NCBI RefSeq assembly: GCF_002836415.1
Contig: NZ_PJBP01000106.1
Coordinates: forward strand, 1-39,599
Reading direction: 5' to 3'
DNA: 39,599 nucleotides
Source of the DNA: Psychromonas sp. MB-3u-54
GTDB lineage: Bacteria; Pseudomonadota; Gammaproteobacteria; Enterobacterales; Psychromonadaceae
Shown here in pieces: positions 26,582-34,947 of the stretch; positions within the stretch are counted from its first letter, which is position 1, and each line of letters begins with the position of its first letter. The notes under the pieces are model-generated. The model saw only the letters and a list, made by a program, of their open reading frames with translations. It made no database searches and was not told where the DNA came from. A program made the position numbers and the translations under genes.

Positions 26582-27787
26582 ATGAAGTGCTTAGTAATAA
26601 ATTTATTGAGAGCATCCTTAGTGGTTATATGCGCTCATTATTCTTTAGCATCCGCCGGTGAAATTTCAACTCGCATTGTGGGTGGGAATGAAAGTGATGC
26701 TGGTGACTGGCCGTGGATAGTCAGTCTAAAAAACAGTGCTACTCGAAATCATTTTTGTGGCGGAACATTAATAGGCGAGCGCTGGGTATTAACTGCAGCT
26801 CACTGTTTATTTAATAGTGGAAATCTGAAATTGGCATCGCAACTCACTGCGACTGTGGGTGAATATGACTTAAACTCAATTCCGGTTACGCCTGCTATCG
26901 GCATTCAGCAGCTCTACATTCACCCCGATTACAACAGCTCAACAAGCGTTAATGATATTGCGCTGTTAAAGTTGGCCTCCAGTGTTAATTATCCAAACTT
27001 CATTTCTCCCGCAGATAATGAACTGACAAAAAATGCACTTGCTGCAATCGAAAATGTGACGGTAATAGGTTGGGGTTCAACGATCCCCTACAGCTCTGGT
27101 CAACCGGTCATCCCTGATTATCCGAATATTTTGCATGATGTTGAAATGCCATTAATGACAGATGCAATGTGCGCCAAGGCATTAGGCAGCAGTTATACAG
27201 CAGAAATGATTTGTGCCGGTTTAGCATTGGGTGGAAAAGACAGCTGTCAGGGTGATAGTGGCGGTCCATTAATTATTCAAGAGAACGGCTGGAAACAGAT
27301 GGGCATTGTCAGCTGGGGATTTGGTTGTGCAGCTTCAGGCTATCCGGGCGTTTACACACGATTATCCCTATATAACGAGTGGGTGAAAAGCATCATCACA
27401 GATATTTATTTCCCTGCTTATCTTGAATTTAATAACACTCTTCTTGGTAATAGTCGTTCGGAAACCGTCATGATAGAAAATAATTCTGAGTATAATACAT
27501 CCTTAGAATTTACTGCAACTGGCGATAATTCCTTCTCTTATGATGCTTCAAACTGCGCTTTTGTTGAAACCAATAAGAGCTGTAATTTAATAATCACCTA
27601 CAGCCCGTTGAATACAAAAATAAGCCACAAGATCATCACCATCAACAGTGATCTACCAGATTCAACGGCCCGGCAATTATCTTTACTTGGTTTGCCGCTT
27701 AGGGATGCGGGTGGTGGTGCAATGGGCTGGTTAACTTTTTTATTATTAGCCCTGCTGTTTAGTCGCCGCTTTTATAAATTCAGATAA
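26582..27787 (+). CDS. Secreted trypsin-like serine protease with GlyGly-CTERM anchor
   Basis: The 401 residues begin with a signal peptide (about 1-25). An S1 peptidase domain follows, with likely activation cleavage between Arg31 and Ile32 (IVGG). The catalytic triad is His74 (TAAHC), Asp125 (NDIALL) and Ser226 (GDSGGP). Asp220 sits at the S1 pocket position, predicting cleavage after Arg/Lys. Residues about 278-375 form an Ig-like/choice-of-anchor-type beta domain. The C-terminus has a GGGAMGW motif, a hydrophobic helix and RR. That is a GlyGly-CTERM signal, known to be processed by rhombosortase in type II secretion exporters such as Vibrio VesB. It is a single gene. Confidence 0.93.
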   Translation: MKCLVINLLRASLVVICAHYSLASAGEISTRIVGGNESDAGDWPWIVSLKNSATRNHFCGGTLIGERWVLTAAHCLFNSGNLKLASQLTATVGEYDLNSIPVTPAIGIQQLYIHPDYNSSTSVNDIALLKLASSVNYPNFISPADNELTKNALAAIENVTVIGWGSTIPYSSGQPVIPDYPNILHDVEMPLMTDAMCAKALGSSYTAEMICAGLALGGKDSCQGDSGGPLIIQENGWKQMGIVSWGFGCAASGYPGVYTRLSLYNEWVKSIITDIYFPAYLEFNNTLLGNSRSETVMIENNSEYNTSLEFTATGDNSFSYDASNCAFVETNKSCNLIITYSPLNTKISHKIITINSDLPDSTARQLSLLGLPLRDAGGGAMGWLTFLLLALLFSRRFYKFR

Positions 27788-27875
27788 TATTGCAGCAGAT
27801 ACTTTGTGAAGCGGTTCACAAAGTGTTAAGGTGCGCTCTTTTTTTAAACAACATATTTTCTATAGGATCTAAACC

Positions 27876-29264
27876 TTGAGCCAATCCCCTTTCTCGATAC
27901 TGCCATTACATACCGATCTTTTACATAACCTGGAGTCTTTAGGCTATGACCTAATGACCCCTATTCAAGAACAAAGTTTACCGCATGTACTCGCAGGTAA
28001 AGATGTTATCGCACAAGGTAAAACCGGCTCCGGCAAAACAGCCGCGTTTGGTTTAGGTTTGTTAGAAAAACTGAGTGTTAAACGTTTTCGTATCCAAAGT
28101 TTAATTTTATGCCCGACACGCGAACTTGCCGATCAGGTTGGTAAAGAGTTACGCAGGCTTGCCCGCACCATTCATAATATTAAAGTATTAACCTTATGTG
28201 GCGGTGTTCCCTTTGGACCGCAAATCGGTTCACTGGAGCATGGTGCACATATTATTGTTGGTACCCCAGGACGAATCGAAGACCATCTGCGCAAAGGCAC
28301 ACTGCGTTTGGATGATTTAGAAGTCTTAGTCTTGGATGAAGCCGATCGTATGCTAGATATGGGCTTTCAGGCATCGATCGATGCGATCATAGATCAAGCC
28401 CCTAAACAGCGCCAAACGTTATTGTTCAGTGCCACCTTCCCGGAAAAAATCAATAATATCGCCAAACGAATTATGACTGATCCGGTCATGGTTAAAGCAG
28501 AATCTAAACATGATGACTCAGTTATTGCCCAGCATTTTTATAAAGTAGAGAATAGCCAGGATCGTATGATAGCCCTGCGCTTATTATTACAAAAGTATCA
28601 GCCGGAATCATCGGTGGTTTTCTGTAATACTAAAATAGAAGTACAGGAAGTCGCTAATGAACTTGCAAACCGGGGGTTTAATGCGCTTGCCCTACATGGG
28701 GATTTAGACCAAAAAGATCGCGATCAGGCATTAATCCGTTTTTCAAATAAAAGTGCCACTATTCTTGTTGCAACCGATGTGGCAGCGCGTGGTTTGGATA
28801 TTGATAATCTCAGTGCTGTTTTTAATTACCATATCGCACATGATCAGGAACTGCATGTTCACCGTATTGGTCGTACCGGGCGCGCCGGAAACAAAGGCTT
28901 AGCATTCTCTTTTTACAGTGATAAAGAGCACCAAAAAGTCACGGTACTGGAGGACTATTTAGATCGTTCTATTTCACCGGAACAACTGCCTCTTTTAAAC
29001 TTACTTGATAAAGAACCTCAGCAGTCAAACATGATAACCATTCGAATTGATGGCGGTAAACGTCAAAAAATCAGACCGGGTGATATCGTTGGCGCATTAA
29101 CCGGAGAAAATGGTATTAAAGGTGATCAAGTGGGCAAAATCCACGTATCGGATAACTGGTCATATATTGCAGTACAACGCGATGTCATTAAAGTTGCCTT
29201 TAAAAAATTAAGCGAAGGCAAACTTAAAGGGCGTACCTTTCGAGTAATGGTTGTTCGCGGTTAA
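27876..29264 (+). CDS. dbpA: ATP-dependent RNA helicase DbpA
   Basis: The 462-residue DEAD-box helicase has Q motif TPIQEQ, motif I GKTGSGKT (about 47-54), DEAD (about 153-156), SAT, and HRIGRTGR (about 327-334). A C-terminal DbpA RNA-binding domain (about 385-460) carries the GDIVGALTGENGIKGDQVGKI pattern. DbpA binds hairpin 92 of 23S rRNA and assists assembly of the large ribosomal subunit. The start is TTG at 27876, with AGGA about 9 nt upstream. A strong terminator follows. Confidence 0.96.
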   Translation: MSQSPFSILPLHTDLLHNLESLGYDLMTPIQEQSLPHVLAGKDVIAQGKTGSGKTAAFGLGLLEKLSVKRFRIQSLILCPTRELADQVGKELRRLARTIHNIKVLTLCGGVPFGPQIGSLEHGAHIIVGTPGRIEDHLRKGTLRLDDLEVLVLDEADRMLDMGFQASIDAIIDQAPKQRQTLLFSATFPEKINNIAKRIMTDPVMVKAESKHDDSVIAQHFYKVENSQDRMIALRLLLQKYQPESSVVFCNTKIEVQEVANELANRGFNALALHGDLDQKDRDQALIRFSNKSATILVATDVAARGLDIDNLSAVFNYHIAHDQELHVHRIGRTGRAGNKGLAFSFYSDKEHQKVTVLEDYLDRSISPEQLPLLNLLDKEPQQSNMITIRIDGGKRQKIRPGDIVGALTGENGIKGDQVGKIHVSDNWSYIAVQRDVIKVAFKKLSEGKLKGRTFRVMVVRG

Positions 29265-29283
29265 TATTACAATACTTTTTATG

Positions 29284-29313
29284 GTTCAGATGGTCACCTA
29301 TCTGAACTTTTTT
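29284..29313 (+). terminator. Intrinsic terminator of dbpA
   Basis: GTTCAGAT (29284-29291) pairs with ATCTGAAC (29300-29307) and is followed by TTTTTT. It starts 19 bp after the dbpA stop. Confidence 0.9.
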
Positions 29314-29456
29314 CCTTTTACAAATACACCTTCCAAAACGGCACTGCCTATCACCCCACAGTTTTTAGTCTAATTATCCTCTTTATTCAATAAAAATCCC
29401 GTAACAGAATGTAACAATATTTCTGCTTGTGTAAGCAATTGTAACTTAAAAAAAAG

Positions 29457-29500
29457 TGTGATCTGCGTAACAGAATCATCACCAACATCTTCTATATACT
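29457..29500 (+). promoter_or_regulatory. Likely class II CRP-dependent ptsG promoter
   Basis: TGTGA-N6-TAACA at 29457-29472 is one base from the CRP consensus TGTGA-N6-TCACA. TATACT at 29495-29500 is a good -10 box, while the -35 position (AGAATC) is poor. With a start near 29507, the CRP centre falls at about -42, the class II position, which fits the known cAMP-CRP control of ptsG in E. coli. No Mlc site was assigned. Confidence 0.55.
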
Positions 29501-29578
29501 CCACCTAAATAGAATCGAAGTCGTTTGGGTTTATAGTTTATTTAAAGTCAAATTTAACCTCTAATTGGAGAGTTGTGT

Positions 29579-30985
29579 ATGAACATTTTCGGAAGTTTAC
29601 AAAAAGTAGGGAAGTCATTAATGCTTCCTGTCTCTGTACTGCCTATCGCCGGTATTTTACTGGGTGTCGGTGCTGCAAAATTCGCTATATTACCAGATGT
29701 TGTTTCGCAATTAATGGAACAAGCCGGTGGGGCAGTATTTGGTAACATGGCATTACTATTTGCAATCGGTGTTGCACTTGGTTTTACAAAAAATGATGGT
29801 GTAGCAGGTCTTGCGGCTGCAGTCGGTTACTTCATTATGATGCAAACTATTGAAGTACTTTCACCGGGCGCAAACACCGGTGTACTTGGTGGTATCGTCG
29901 CCGGTGGTATTGCTGCTGCCATGTTCAACCGCTTCTACAATATTAGATTACCTGATTACTTAGGTTTCTTTGCGGGTAAACGTGCTGTTCCAATTATGAC
30001 TGGTTTCGTCGCCATCATCATGGGTTCAATTCTTTCGATTGTTTGGCCTCCTGTTGGAGCAGCCATTGCTGGTTTCTCACATTGGGCTGCCGAGCAAAAC
30101 CCGACACTCGCATTTGGTATTTACGGTGTTGTTGAACGTTCATTAATCCCCTTTGGTCTTCATCACATCTGGAATGTACCCTTCTTCTTTGAAGCAGGTA
30201 GTTGTGTAAACAATGCCGGTGAGCAGCTAAACGGTGTATTAACATGTTACCTGTCTGCTGATGATGCAACGCGTGCTGCAGGTAATGGTTTCGGTCAACT
30301 AGCAGGCGGTTACATGTTTAAAATGTACGGTCTACCTGCTGCAGCTATCGCCATTGCACATTCGGCTAAGCCTGAAAACCGCGCTAAAGTCATGGGTATC
30401 ATGGTTTCTGCTGCATTAACTTCATTCTTAACCGGTATTACTGAACCAATCGAATTTGCATTCCTATTCGTAGCACCTATTTTATATGCAATCCACGCAC
30501 TACTTGCGGGTTCCGCATTTGTTGTTACTAACATGTTAGGCATGGTACACGGTACTTCATTCTCACATGGTCTGATTGATTTCTTGGTACTCTCTGCTAA
30601 TTCACAAAAATTCCTGTGGTTCCCGGCAATAGGCCTTATCTACGCAGCTATCTACTACACAGTGTTTCGTGTTGTTATTGCTAAACTAGACCTTAAAACA
30701 CCAGGTCGTGAAGATGAAGAGCTTGAGCAGGAACTTGCACTTGATAGCACTGAAATGTCTATTCTTCTTGTTGCTGCATTTGGTGGTAAACCGAATATTG
30801 AAAGCCTGGATGCGTGTATTACACGTTTACGTATCAGTGTTAAAGATATATCACTAGTCGATAAAGCTGAACTTAAGAGATTGGGTGCTGCCGGTGTGGT
30901 CGTATCAGGTAACGGAGTTCAAGCTATCTTCGGTACTAAATCTGATAACTTAAAAACAGACATGGAAAATTACATGTCTAAATAA
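29579..30985 (+). CDS. ptsG: PTS glucose-specific IIBC component
   Basis: This 468-residue protein aligns with E. coli PtsG from the first helix ([23 protein letters not shown]). The IIC domain (about 1-380) has ten or so membrane segments and the GITEPIEF sugar-binding motif (about 285-292). The IIB domain (about 395-468) carries the phosphorylated Cys in [10 protein letters not shown]. It imports and phosphorylates glucose with IIA-Glc, which is not in the window. Codon use and T/A content follow the neighbours. I chose ATG 29579, with GGAG 8 nt upstream, over TTG 29573. A CRP-type promoter precedes and a long terminator follows. Confidence 0.96.
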   Translation: MNIFGSLQKVGKSLMLPVSVLPIAGILLGVGAAKFAILPDVVSQLMEQAGGAVFGNMALLFAIGVALGFTKNDGVAGLAAAVGYFIMMQTIEVLSPGANTGVLGGIVAGGIAAAMFNRFYNIRLPDYLGFFAGKRAVPIMTGFVAIIMGSILSIVWPPVGAAIAGFSHWAAEQNPTLAFGIYGVVERSLIPFGLHHIWNVPFFFEAGSCVNNAGEQLNGVLTCYLSADDATRAAGNGFGQLAGGYMFKMYGLPAAAIAIAHSAKPENRAKVMGIMVSAALTSFLTGITEPIEFAFLFVAPILYAIHALLAGSAFVVTNMLGMVHGTSFSHGLIDFLVLSANSQKFLWFPAIGLIYAAIYYTVFRVVIAKLDLKTPGREDEELEQELALDSTEMSILLVAAFGGKPNIESLDACITRLRISVKDISLVDKAELKRLGAAGVVVSGNGVQAIFGTKSDNLKTDMENYMSK

Positions 30986-31022
30986 TAAGTTGCCGGGCAG
31001 GTATTTCACCCGCCCGCGCTTT

Positions 31023-31071
31023 AAAGGAGAAGCTTAACAATTTTATTTGTTAAGCTTCTCCTTTTTTTTCA
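31023..31071 (+). terminator. Strong intrinsic terminator of ptsG
   Basis: An 18-bp perfect stem, 31023-31040 (starting AAAGGAGAAG) with 31047-31064, has a 6-nt loop and a run of T residues. It lies 37 bp after the ptsG stop. Confidence 0.93.
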
Positions 31072-31143
31072 ATCAATCTTTTAATGCTTCCTTTTAAAAC
31101 CGCTTTTCCTTCATCAATCTTTTAATACTTCCTTTTAAAGCCG
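31072..31143. repeat. 41-bp period direct duplication after ptsG
   Basis: ATCAATCTTTTAAT and the following CTTCCTTTTAAA segment occur at 31072 and again at 31113 with two or three differences. No coding capacity. Confidence 0.7.
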
Positions 31144-31200
31144 ACTCCAATCTTATTAATACTGCGGATACCAGCGTGTGTTTTTTTAGGCGCGTTAAAG

Positions 31201-32058
31201 GTATTACCACAGAGGACACCGAGGCGCAGTGCAGAAAAAGACCAGTGCGTTTGCTACTCTGTTAGCCGTAGGGTGCATTCTATGCACCACAAACAGTGGT
31301 AATCGGTGCGTGGAGCGCACCCTACGAACGGTTACTTTTTCCAGTTTGAAAGTGGTATGCCAATTTAGCCGGTCATTTAACAGCGGAATTTTAGTGTCTT
31401 TTCCGCACGTTAACAGTATTACCACAGAGGACACCGAGGCGCAGTGCAGAAAAAGATCCGTGTTTTTTGGTATTCTGTTAGCCGTAGGGGGGATTCTATG
31501 CAACACAAACAGTGGTAATCGGTGCGTGGAGCGCACCCTACGAACGGTTACTTTTTCCAGTTTGAAAGTGGTATGCCAATTTAGCCGGTCATTTAACAGC
31601 GGAATTTTAGTGTCTTTTCCGCACGTTAACAGTATTACCACAGAGGACACCGAGGCGCAGTGCAGAAAAAGATCCGTGTTTTTTGGTATTCTGTTAGCCG
31701 TAGGGGGGATTCTATGCAACACAAACAGTGGTAATCGGTGCGTGGAGCGCACCCTACGAACGGTTACTTTTTCCAGTTTGAAAGTGGTATGCCAATTTAG
31801 CCGGTCATTTAACAGCGGAATTTTAGTGTCTTTTCCGCACGTTAACAGTATTACCACAGAGGACACCGAGGCGCAGTGCAGAAAAAGACCAGTGCGTTTG
31901 CTACTCTGTTAGCCGTAGGGTGCATTCTATGCACCACAAACAGTGGTAATCGGTGCATAGAATGCACCCTACGAACGGTTACTTTTGCCAGTTTGAAAGT
32001 GAGATGCCAATTTAGCCGATCATTTAACAGCGGAATTTTAGTGTATTTTCGGCACTGA
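31201..32058. repeat. Four 216-bp tandem repeats, each with a REP-like palindrome
   Basis: Units start at 31201, 31416, 31632 and 31848 with GTATTACCACAGAGG. Each has a GAGGACACCGAGGCGCAG head, a REP palindrome (31268-31325, 31484-31541, 31700-31757, 31915-31972) and a tail reading TTTAGCCGGTCATTTAACAG. Units 2 and 3 appear identical and share a degenerate left REP arm (GTAGGGGGG, GCAAC). Units 1 and 4 have intact arms. The period is a multiple of three, so open frames cross the array on both strands; they look like artefacts, with no ribosome site or known domain. Confidence 0.93.
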
Positions 32059-32182
32059 ACCTTCAGGCTTGGGATTTGCTGCCGCCTTAGCTCAATTGCC
32101 GCTAGTGCTGTCTGTATAAAGTAAAAGGTTATAAAGTAAAAGGCAGGATCAATCAGGTTGATATTTGAGCGTTATTTTAGTC

Positions 32183-32216
32183 AAAAAAAATAAAAGAAGC
32201 GTAATACGCTTCTTTT
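32183..32216 (-). terminator. Intrinsic terminator of gcvT
   Basis: AAAAGAAGCGT (32192-32202) pairs with ACGCTTCTTTT (32206-32216) across 3 nt. Read on the minus strand it is followed by a T-tract (A32183-A32190). It may work in both directions. Confidence 0.88.
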
Positions 32217-32244
32217 TGAGACTGTTTTTTAACCGCGGAAATTT

Positions 32245-33363
32245 TTAACCTCTAAAGTAATTCGCGGCAACAAAGGGCATTTTCACTACTGTCATGGGCA
32301 ACTTTTTAGCGCGCACTTCAGCAAAGACTTCCGACCCGATTTGACTGAAATCCGGATCAACATAGGCCATTGCAACGGGCATCCCTTTTGTAGGACCGAA
32401 GGTACCGCTGGTCACAATACCGATCTTATTATCCGCCGCATCAAACAATTCACAACCTTCACGCACCGGCGCTTTTGAGGTGCCTAATAAACCGATACGT
32501 TTACGGCTAATATTTTTGCTTTTAATCTGTTCAAGAATAATGTCAGCACCCGGAAAACCACCGGGTCGACTGCCATCTGCACGACGAGCTTTGCTAATAC
32601 CCCATAATAAACTTGCCTCGACCGGTGTTGTCGTTTCATCAAGATCATGGCCGTATAAACATAAACCCGCTTCAAGACGTAATGAATCTCGTGCGCCAAG
32701 ACCAATCCACTCAACTTCAGCAAAAGCCAGCAGTTCACGCGCCAGGGCCTCAGCTTTTGCGGCAGGGACAGAAATCTCAAAGCCGTCTTCACCGCTATAA
32801 CCGGAGCGACTGACATAACATTCCACGCCCGCCAGCTGTATTTTTTGCGCATCCATAAACAGCATATTATTGACCGACGGATTAATCTGCGCCAGAACCT
32901 GCGCCGCTTGCGGACCTTGTAATGCCATTAATGCACGATCTTCCATCACCTCTAACCTGACGTCAGCGGGCAGATTAGCCCGCATATGAGCAATATCTTG
33001 TTCTTTACAAGCTGCATTGACCACAACCAATAAAAAATCGTCAAGGTTACCCACCATTAAATCATCATTAATCCCCCCCTGCTCATTAGTAAAAAAAGCA
33101 TAACGTTGTTTGCCCGCGGGTAAATCAATAATATCAACGGGGACTAATGCCTCTAATGCCTGCGCTGCATTTTTACCAAAAAGACGCACCTGCCCCATAT
33201 GGGAAACATCAAACAAGCCGGCAGCATCACGGCAATGCAGATGTTCCTTACGCACTCCCAGTGCATATTGCACGGGCATATCATACCCCGCAAAAGGGAC
33301 CATTTTACCCCCCATTTCAATGTGCAGTGCGTGCAGCGGGGTAACAAAAAGTTCTTCGGACAT
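32245..33363 (-). CDS. gcvT: Aminomethyltransferase, glycine cleavage T protein
   Basis: The 372 residues show the GcvT/YgfZ fold throughout: LHALHIEMGGKMVPFAGYDMPVQY-like start, DVSHMGQ (about 48-54), SRSGYSGEDGFE (about 187-198) and the LRLEAGLCLYGHD block (about 230-242). It transfers the aminomethyl carbon from lipoyl-GcvH to tetrahydrofolate, giving methylene-THF and ammonia. It is on the opposite strand to gcvH-gcvP and 116 bp downstream of the XRE-cupin regulator gene, so the two minus-strand genes may share a transcript. A GGAG site lies 10 nt before the ATG. No glycine riboswitch is visible upstream. Confidence 0.96.
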   Translation of the reverse strand: MSEELFVTPLHALHIEMGGKMVPFAGYDMPVQYALGVRKEHLHCRDAAGLFDVSHMGQVRLFGKNAAQALEALVPVDIIDLPAGKQRYAFFTNEQGGINDDLMVGNLDDFLLVVVNAACKEQDIAHMRANLPADVRLEVMEDRALMALQGPQAAQVLAQINPSVNNMLFMDAQKIQLAGVECYVSRSGYSGEDGFEISVPAAKAEALARELLAFAEVEWIGLGARDSLRLEAGLCLYGHDLDETTTPVEASLLWGISKARRADGSRPGGFPGADIILEQIKSKNISRKRIGLLGTSKAPVREGCELFDAADNKIGIVTSGTFGPTKGMPVAMAYVDPDFSQIGSEVFAEVRAKKLPMTVVKMPFVAANYFRG

Positions 33364-33479
33364 AGGTTTAATACTCCATATTGCGCAATAGTTGCGGCTG
33401 GTTCATTTTAGTTGTCAAATAATTAGAGACAATCGTTTTGGTGGTTATTTTTCAAACTGTTGTGCAGCGTCAGTTATCT

Positions 33480-34106
33480 TTATGAGGCGGTCACCCAAAG
33501 AATTAACGCATCCTCTTCACTGCTGGAAATAAGCATGTGCCCCATATTGGCATCGTAATAGACCGAATCGCCTTCATTTAAAGTGACGGGTTCATAAAAT
33601 TCTGAAAAGAATGTTATCTCGCCACTTAATACTAATAAAAATTCATCTCCGGCGTGGCGGATCCAATCCGAATAATCGGCAAAATCACGCGCCCTGATCC
33701 GCGACTTGAACGGCATCATTTTTTTATTGGTTAACTGCGTGGCCAACAACTCATGTTCATAGGTTGAAGTCGGATGCGCCTTGCCCTCGTTATTACGGGT
33801 AATATCACGGCGACCGGTCGCACTGACCTGTTTGGGCGGCGCAAAGAGCTGCGGGAGATCTATCTGCAAACCATTAGTCAATTTCTGCATTGCCTGAAAG
33901 GTTGGCGATATCTGTTCATTTTCTATTTTAGATAACGTAGAACGTGCCAGCCCGGTTTTTTTGCTGGCTTCTTCCAGCGTCAAACCGAATGACTTGCGAA
34001 TTTCTTTTAAACGCTGCCCGAGTTTAACGGGTTCTATTTTTTCTGATCCCCGATCGTTAGAAATTTTCATTGATGGATAAACATCTTGTTTATTCAGATC
34101 AGTCAT
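33480..34106 (-). CDS. XRE-family HTH regulator with cupin domain
   Basis: A 208-residue protein with a helix-turn-helix domain (about 27-82, LGQRLKEIRKSFGLTLEEASKKTGLARSTLSKIE pattern). A C-terminal cupin_2 domain (about 140-205) contains HAGDEFLLVLSGEI and LNEGDSVYYDANMGH. Such regulators sense small ligands in metabolic operons. Divergent location from gcvH and tandem position with gcvT suggest a local regulator of glycine cleavage. I chose ATG 34106, with AGGAGA about 8 nt upstream, over the adjacent GTG. The ligand is unknown. Confidence 0.9.
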   Translation of the reverse strand: MTDLNKQDVYPSMKISNDRGSEKIEPVKLGQRLKEIRKSFGLTLEEASKKTGLARSTLSKIENEQISPTFQAMQKLTNGLQIDLPQLFAPPKQVSATGRRDITRNNEGKAHPTSTYEHELLATQLTNKKMMPFKSRIRARDFADYSDWIRHAGDEFLLVLSGEITFFSEFYEPVTLNEGDSVYYDANMGHMLISSSEEDALILWVTAS

Positions 34107-34193
34107 CACTGTTCTCCTTTTCTATTGCTATATAGTAAACGTCAAAAATAAAAGCGCACAGGAAAAAACAGGATCCGGATCTCATAAAAGAGA

Positions 34194-34249
34194 AAAAGTT
34201 TCCTTTTGGAAACTTTTGGTCAAGCAGAATAGAATAATCACCCTATAAT
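34194..34249 (+). promoter_or_regulatory. Inverted-repeat operator and -10 box in the XRE-gcvH divergent region
   Basis: AAAAGTTTCC (34194-34203) and GGAAACTTTT (34208-34217) form a perfect 10-bp inverted repeat with a TTTT spacer. A TATAAT -10 box for gcvH is at 34244-34249, so the repeat sits at about -39 to -62 of that promoter. This suits an activator, or repression of the opposite promoter by the XRE regulator. The gcvH leader would be about 185 nt. The hairpin is not at a gene end, so a terminator is less likely. Confidence 0.5.
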
Positions 34250-34440
34250 GGCTACCTGGTCGTTCTTGTGAGCTATCGGAATAGGTAATCATTTATCCTA
34301 TGGAAAAATATTGGTTAAGTCCTTAACTTAACCCTGTCATCTTATCGATTTGAATAACAATCACATTCATTATTGTCATTAGCTCTCGATGAGTCATTAG
34401 CAATAAATATTTCACACAACAAATTAGCTGGGGATTTAAT

Positions 34441-34818
34441 ATGGAAAGCGCATTAATGTTTACTGATACACATGAGTGGATACTCGATAACGGTGATGGC
34501 AGCGTCACTATCGGTATTTCAAACCAGGCTCAACAACTTTTAGGAGATGTTGTCTTTGTGGATATGCCAGAAGTTGGTGACAACACACAAGCGGGAGAAG
34601 TTTTCTCTTTGGTCGAATCAGTTAAAGCTGCCTCGGATCTCTATGCACCCGTCACAGGTGAAGTTATTGAGATTAACGAAGAACTTGAAGATAGCCCTGA
34701 ATTAATTAATGAATCCCCCTATTCAGCAGGTTGGATTGTCAAAATAAAATTAGCTGACAGCAATGAACTTGATAATCTTATGTCCAGTGAAGATTATCAC
34801 GCGGCGAACGCAGAATAA
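34441..34818 (+). CDS. gcvH: Glycine cleavage system H protein
   Basis: The 125-residue lipoyl-domain protein is of the usual length. The lipoylated Lys is K62 within SLVESVKAASD. THEWI at about 10-14 and the SPYSAGWIVKIKL C-terminal block are typical. GcvH shuttles the aminomethyl group between GcvP and GcvT and passes electrons to the Lpd subunit. GGGG lies about 7 nt before the ATG. A terminator lies between it and gcvP, so gcvP may be partly expressed by readthrough. Confidence 0.97.
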   Translation: MESALMFTDTHEWILDNGDGSVTIGISNQAQQLLGDVVFVDMPEVGDNTQAGEVFSLVESVKAASDLYAPVTGEVIEINEELEDSPELINESPYSAGWIVKIKLADSNELDNLMSSEDYHAANAE

Positions 34819-34847
34819 TCATTAATTTAGAACCTATCTAATCAATT

Positions 34848-34882
34848 AGGCCGCTTCAAATGAAGCTGCCTTGCTTTTTTTT
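34848..34882 (+). terminator. Intrinsic terminator between gcvH and gcvP
   Basis: AGGC-c-GCTTC pairs with GAAGC-t-GCCT (34848-34871, one mismatch, AAAT loop). A T-tract starts at about 34875. It could set a lower level of gcvP than gcvH. Confidence 0.8.
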
Positions 34883-34947
34883 CTGCTATCTCCCCTCTTA
34901 ATCAACATAAAACAGGGGGATAAGTAAAAATTATTCAGGAATCCCCT

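Noticed and set aside
31204-31912. Open frames of more than 220 codons on both strands over the 216-bp repeats
   Set aside because: The period is divisible by three, so any stop-free unit extends; REP palindromes lie inside and there is no ribosome site or recognised domain.
34110-34440. Glycine riboswitch upstream of gcvH
   Set aside because: The conserved aptamer cores could not be found; only a simple inverted repeat and promoter elements are visible.
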